Position numbers and translations under genes: made by a program. This document shows, in pieces, positions 61,238-64,000 of a stretch of DNA of 64,000 nucleotides. The DNA lies in NCBI RefSeq assembly GCF_030936135.1, contig NC_082610.1, positions 22,328,528 to 22,392,527 on the forward strand, in the 5' to 3' direction. The stretch comes from Gavia stellata (taxonomy: Eukaryota; Chordata; Aves; Gaviiformes; Gaviidae). The notes below the pieces were generated by a model. That model did no database searches and was not told the origin of the DNA. It saw only the letters and a list, made by a program, of their open reading frames with translations. Within the stretch, counting starts at the first letter, position 1, and each line of letters opens with the position of its first letter.

Positions 61238-61607
61238 TGTAACATTCCGAGGCCAAAGGATGGATGGGCCAATTCCATGAGCATGTATGGACAAAGGAAG
61301 CCCGAAGTTCAACTAGCAGACGGTGTGAGGAAGGCTATGAACGACCACCGGAGGGTGAAAAGACCCTAACCCTAATTTCACTGCGCATGCTTGGACTATG
61401 CAAATGAATTCCGGGAACTCATCCACATGAGACCGCCCTTTTTAGAATCCTGATGAATATGTATGATGTTTCTGTATCTGAACTGAGGTGCTTTGCTAAC
61501 CCGTTGGAGCACTCGTGGTGGACAAATCCCCAGTGCTGCCCAGCGCTGTATTAAAGGATGCCTGCTTAATAACCAACTAGTTGTTACTGAGTTACTTTGT
61601 TGTTTCA
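61238..61607 (+). mobile_element. 5' LTR of an endogenous gammaretrovirus-like element
   Basis: It begins TGTAACATTCC and ends near TTGTTGTTTCA, followed by TTTCGGCGACCCCGATGG, a leader, and gag in the same direction. U3 contains CCAATT, GCGCATGC and ATGCAAAT motifs. ATTAAA near 61,549 is the likely poly(A) signal. The end could lie up to about 22 bp further right. U3 also contains two telomere-like CCCTAA units near 61,365. Confidence 0.7.
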
Positions 61608-61855
61608 GTTTCGGCGACCCCGATGGGACAATCTCTGTCCAGCTGCAGGAACCTCTGAGTCGGCGACTCCCTAGGCCGGCCCCGGAGAATTCTCTGGAGG
61701 GACTCACTGGTTCGGCGGATCCTCGCGGGGGCAGACAAGGACCTCTGGTAATTAATGGTTGGAGTTAATGGTTGTTATTTTACCTGTGATAGTAATTGTT
61801 GGTTGTGTGTAGTGTTCGTGCCCCGACCCCTGTCCTTGTGTCCTATAAATTCAGA
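61608..61855 (+). other. Retroviral leader with putative primer-binding site
   Basis: Immediately after the LTR comes GGCGACCCCGATGGGACA, which has the layout of a primer-binding site beginning (T)GGCGA. A tRNA ending in TCGCCA, such as some tRNA-Arg, would fit; this is inference and the first base is mismatched. The rest is non-coding leader up to the gag ATG. Confidence 0.5.
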
Positions 61856-63258
61856 ATGGGGAACCAACAAGGCGGAGTGTTGAAAAAGAGCCCTTTGGGC
61901 TGCATTTTAGACCACTTTAGAAAGATATCGGGGGACCACCTGGAGGGACTGCAACGGAACTTTAAGTTACAACACTTTGTTGCAGCTTATGTTATTTCTG
62001 CGCCGAGAAGGAAAATGGGATGAAGGGGTTTATGCAGATACGTTTTTCACTTTGCGAAATCACCCTGAATGGCAAAAAGAATGCGGAATCAATTTAGCAC
62101 CCCAGGACCCTATGGTCCTGGCGATAGAAAAAGAGAACAAGAAGCAAAATAGGAAGCTAAAAAGATGCTGCTCGGCTTGCAGCATTGGGCAAAGATGTTT
62201 AAAGATTGGTTCACAGAATGAGAGATTAGAGGATTGCTTGCCTCCACCAGAAGGAGAAGGTGATAGAGAAGGAGATGCTGGCACTGTTGGGGGTGAAGAA
62301 TCAGAGGCAAGGGAAAGGGAAGAGATTAATGTTAAGTTTTCTCCCATCATTACCAGAACGTGAAGTAAAGTGGGACCTATCATACAGGCTCCACTAAGAC
62401 AGGCAATGGGAGGACCTGTCAGAATTAAAGTACCTTTCGCTTTAGCAGATTTAGAGGGATGGCGAGCTACTGTAGGTGATTACCAGGATGATCCCGAAAA
62501 GGTTGCTAAAGGCTTTGAATTGATTGTTAAAACCCAGGACCCTGATTGGGAAGATGTGGATGCAATGTTGGATGCGGTGTTTAGTGAGTCAGAGAAGCAG
62601 ATGGTTGTGAGAGCGGCTAGAACCCAGGTACAGGCTCTGGTTTTGGCTGGAACTCTGCTCGGAACAGTGGAGAACCATGTTCCGATTACTAATCCTGGTT
62701 GGGCCCCTAATCAGACGGGAGCCCGGAATTTGTTAGCGCGGTACAGGGAATGGATTGCTTATGGAATGAGAAATGCTGTCCCAAAATCAGTGAAGTGGTC
62801 TAAATTGTATGAAATTAAACAAGATAGAAAAGAATCCCCTGCTGATTTTTTGAACCGATTAAAAGAAGGAATGCAGAAATATACCCCTTTAGACCCTACC
62901 TCTCAGGAGGGAAAGGGTCATTTGACATTCCTGCTTTTGGGACAGTCGGTGGATGATATCAGGAGAAAGTTACAGAAAGTGCAAGGGACAGATATGAGAG
63001 ATTTAGAGAAATTGTTGGAGGCTGCCTGGCAAGTGTGTCGGAATAGGGATAGTCAGAAAGAGAGAGTAATGAGCAAAACAATTGCCAATGCTACAGTGGC
63101 TGCCTTACGTACCACGGGGGGCCAGGTACCCCCTCGGAACCCATCAAGAAACAACACTGTTGGAGGGAGGGGGGCCATGAGAAGCGGTGTAAGTGCCCCA
63201 CTTAGGGGAAATCAAGCCCTCCTGAAAGATCAGTGTGCTTACTGCAAGCAAATGGGGC
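61856..63258 (+). pseudogene. Defective endogenous gammaretrovirus gag (matrix, capsid, start of nucleocapsid)
   Basis: The frame starts with MGNQQGG, a myristoylation-type matrix N-terminus. Around 61,960-61,975 the matrix reading changes from one plus frame to another, marking a frameshift. A TGA at 62,361-62,363 interrupts the second frame between the matrix-linker and capsid regions. From 62,370 the capsid is intact: IIQAPLRQAMGGPVRIKVPF start, DLEGW, and a major-homology-like stretch with ESPADFLNRL. The nucleocapsid zinc knuckle begins CAYCKQMG and then loses its pattern at about 63,258, where the sequence turns GC-rich. No pro, pol, env or 3' LTR follows, so the provirus is truncated and cannot make a complete Gag. 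Confidence 0.85.
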
Positions 63259-63470
63259 TCGGGGCTCACCTGTGGGCAGGGCATTTTGCCAGACGAGGCC
63301 CAAGCAGTGCTGGCCGAGGCCGTAGAGGGGCTGGAGAGAGCTGGGCAGCTCCGGGATCTCGGCTTGTTAGCCCCGGGCAGTGATGCCCCCTCGCCAGCTA
63401 GGTGCCAGCTGAGTCTTCTGCACTCAGCCAGTCCCTGCCTGCTCCCCCGGGGCAATGCAGCTCCTTCCCA
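63259..63470 (+). other. GC-rich DNA after the retroviral junction, possible exon-like stretch
   Basis: After a CTGTGGGCAG acceptor-like site at about 63,277-63,286 a plus-strand frame reads GILPDEAQAVLAEAVEGLER then AGQLRDLGLLAPG, which looks coding and unlike the virus. No convincing donor or partner exon is seen. It may be a piece of a host gene next to the broken provirus or a chance frame. Confidence 0.25.
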
Positions 63471-63474
63471 GGGT

Positions 63475-63580
63475 CAGATCCAGCTCGCTGGCAGTGATGC
63501 TGGTGCTGGGGCAGTGGTAGTGATGCCAGTACCGGGGCGGTGATGCTGGTACTGGGGCAGCGATGGAGGCCTCTGTCCTC
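63475..63580 (+). repeat. Minisatellite of GATGCTGGTRCTGGGGCAG type
   Basis: About four to five irregular copies of a 20-30 bp unit (GTGATGCTGGTGCTGGGGCA, GTGATGCCAGTACCGGGGCG, GTGATGCTGGTACTGGGGCA). Confidence 0.85.
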
Positions 63581-63789
63581 CTGGCATTGATGCTGCTCAA
63601 CGTGATGTCTCCCACGGGTGCCCGCCACCCGGAGCAATGCTCCATCTACCCATCCTCTCGGTGGCCATCCCCAGCCCAGCTCAGCCACCCGCGGGGTGGG
63701 CAGGGGCTGCATTAACCCCCCCATCCCCCCTCCCGCTGTGCAAATGACCGCCAGCAGAGAGAGGCACTACAAAGCAAAGAGCCAATTCT

Positions 63790-63795
63790 TTTAAT
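63790..63795 (-). terminator. Poly(A) signal ATTAAA, minus strand
   Basis: Leftward ATTAAA lies about 95 bp after the TAG of the minus-strand terminal exon at the window edge, a normal 3' UTR length. Confidence 0.5.
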
Positions 63796-63887
63796 GAATT
63801 AAGCCAAAAAGCGGGATCTGGGAGAGGGCTGGGGCTGGAGCATGTGGGTGCAGGTCTCTGCCTCCAGATGTCCTCTGCATGTGGGTG

Positions 63888-63992
63888 CTATGGGGGACGG
63901 TGCCAGAGTGGCGGGTTATGGGTACCGTACTCGCTGGCTGTCTCCATGTTGGTCTCCCTCTGCACAAAAAACTGCCGCTGGCCCAGTGACTT
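63888..63992 (-). CDS. C-terminal exon of an unrecognised minus-strand gene
   Basis: Read leftward from the window edge, a CCCTGCAG acceptor (64,000-63,993) opens a frame KSLGQRQFFVQRE then TNMETASEYGTHNPPLWHRPP, ending at TAG 63,890-63,888. The residue mix (Gln/Arg followed by a polar, Tyr- and Pro-containing tail) resembles the cytosolic tail of a real protein. The exon may also extend past the window. I do not recognise the family. An ATTAAA follows. Confidence 0.5.
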   Translation of the reverse strand, partial: KSLGQRQFFVQRETNMETASEYGTHNPPLWHRPP

Positions 63993-64000
63993 CTGCAGGG

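Noticed and set aside
1..64000. CRISPR arrays, tRNA, rRNA or bacterial operons
   Set aside because: No direct-repeat/spacer array, no tRNA-like cloverleaf stretch and no ribosomal signature was seen. All the evidence points to a bird nuclear genome.

Overview
The window looks like nuclear DNA of a bird. It carries CR1 LINE 3' ends with the typical ATTCTGTG-type terminus, several avian-style retroviral LTRs, short introns between GC-rich exons, and pieces of vertebrate genes. No bacterial-type genes, rRNA, tRNA or CRISPR arrays were seen. Exon calls come from splice sites, reading-phase bookkeeping and remembered protein families; no alignment could be run.

Left part (1-30 kb): an AT-rich flank with a solo ERVL-like LTR (about 1.86-2.23 kb), a CpG-rich promoter-like block (3.4-4.2 kb), a pure pyrimidine tract (5.3-5.9 kb) running into a CR1 3' end (5.9-6.9 kb), and a second LTR (7.6-8.0 kb). 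Then comes the best gene of the window: a plus-strand maestro HEAT-like repeat (MROH) gene of 33 phase-consistent coding exons (8,735-26,622; 1,304 codons) with a poly(A) signal at 26,879. Its last exon is in the wrong frame, so the C-terminal end seems shortened. A possible small four-exon plus-strand gene follows (27.5-28.3 kb).

Middle part (30-46.5 kb): a decayed minus-strand gammaretrovirus-like fragment, a minus-strand solo LTR, a CpG island, then about 4 kb of pyrimidine-rich higher-order tandem repeat, then eight copies of a 146-bp satellite, then another CR1 3' end. Beyond these lie three consecutive minus-strand exons of syntabulin (SYBU). The exons that should follow them were not found.

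Right part (46.5-64 kb): mostly unrecognised intergenic or intronic DNA with simple repeats, a diverged tandem repeat rich in GAGGCTTTTCTGTCTG-like cores (54.5-56.4 kb), an older CR1 tail (57.5-57.7 kb), two candidate minus-strand exons (58.1 and 59.2 kb), a plus-strand 5' LTR-leader-gag block of a defective endogenous gammaretrovirus (61.2-63.3 kb), and the terminal exon of an unrecognised minus-strand gene at the window edge.

The genes do not form a pathway. The most unusual content is the 5-kb repeat complex at 36.3-41.35 kb beside a syntabulin gene that appears to lack its 3' half here.
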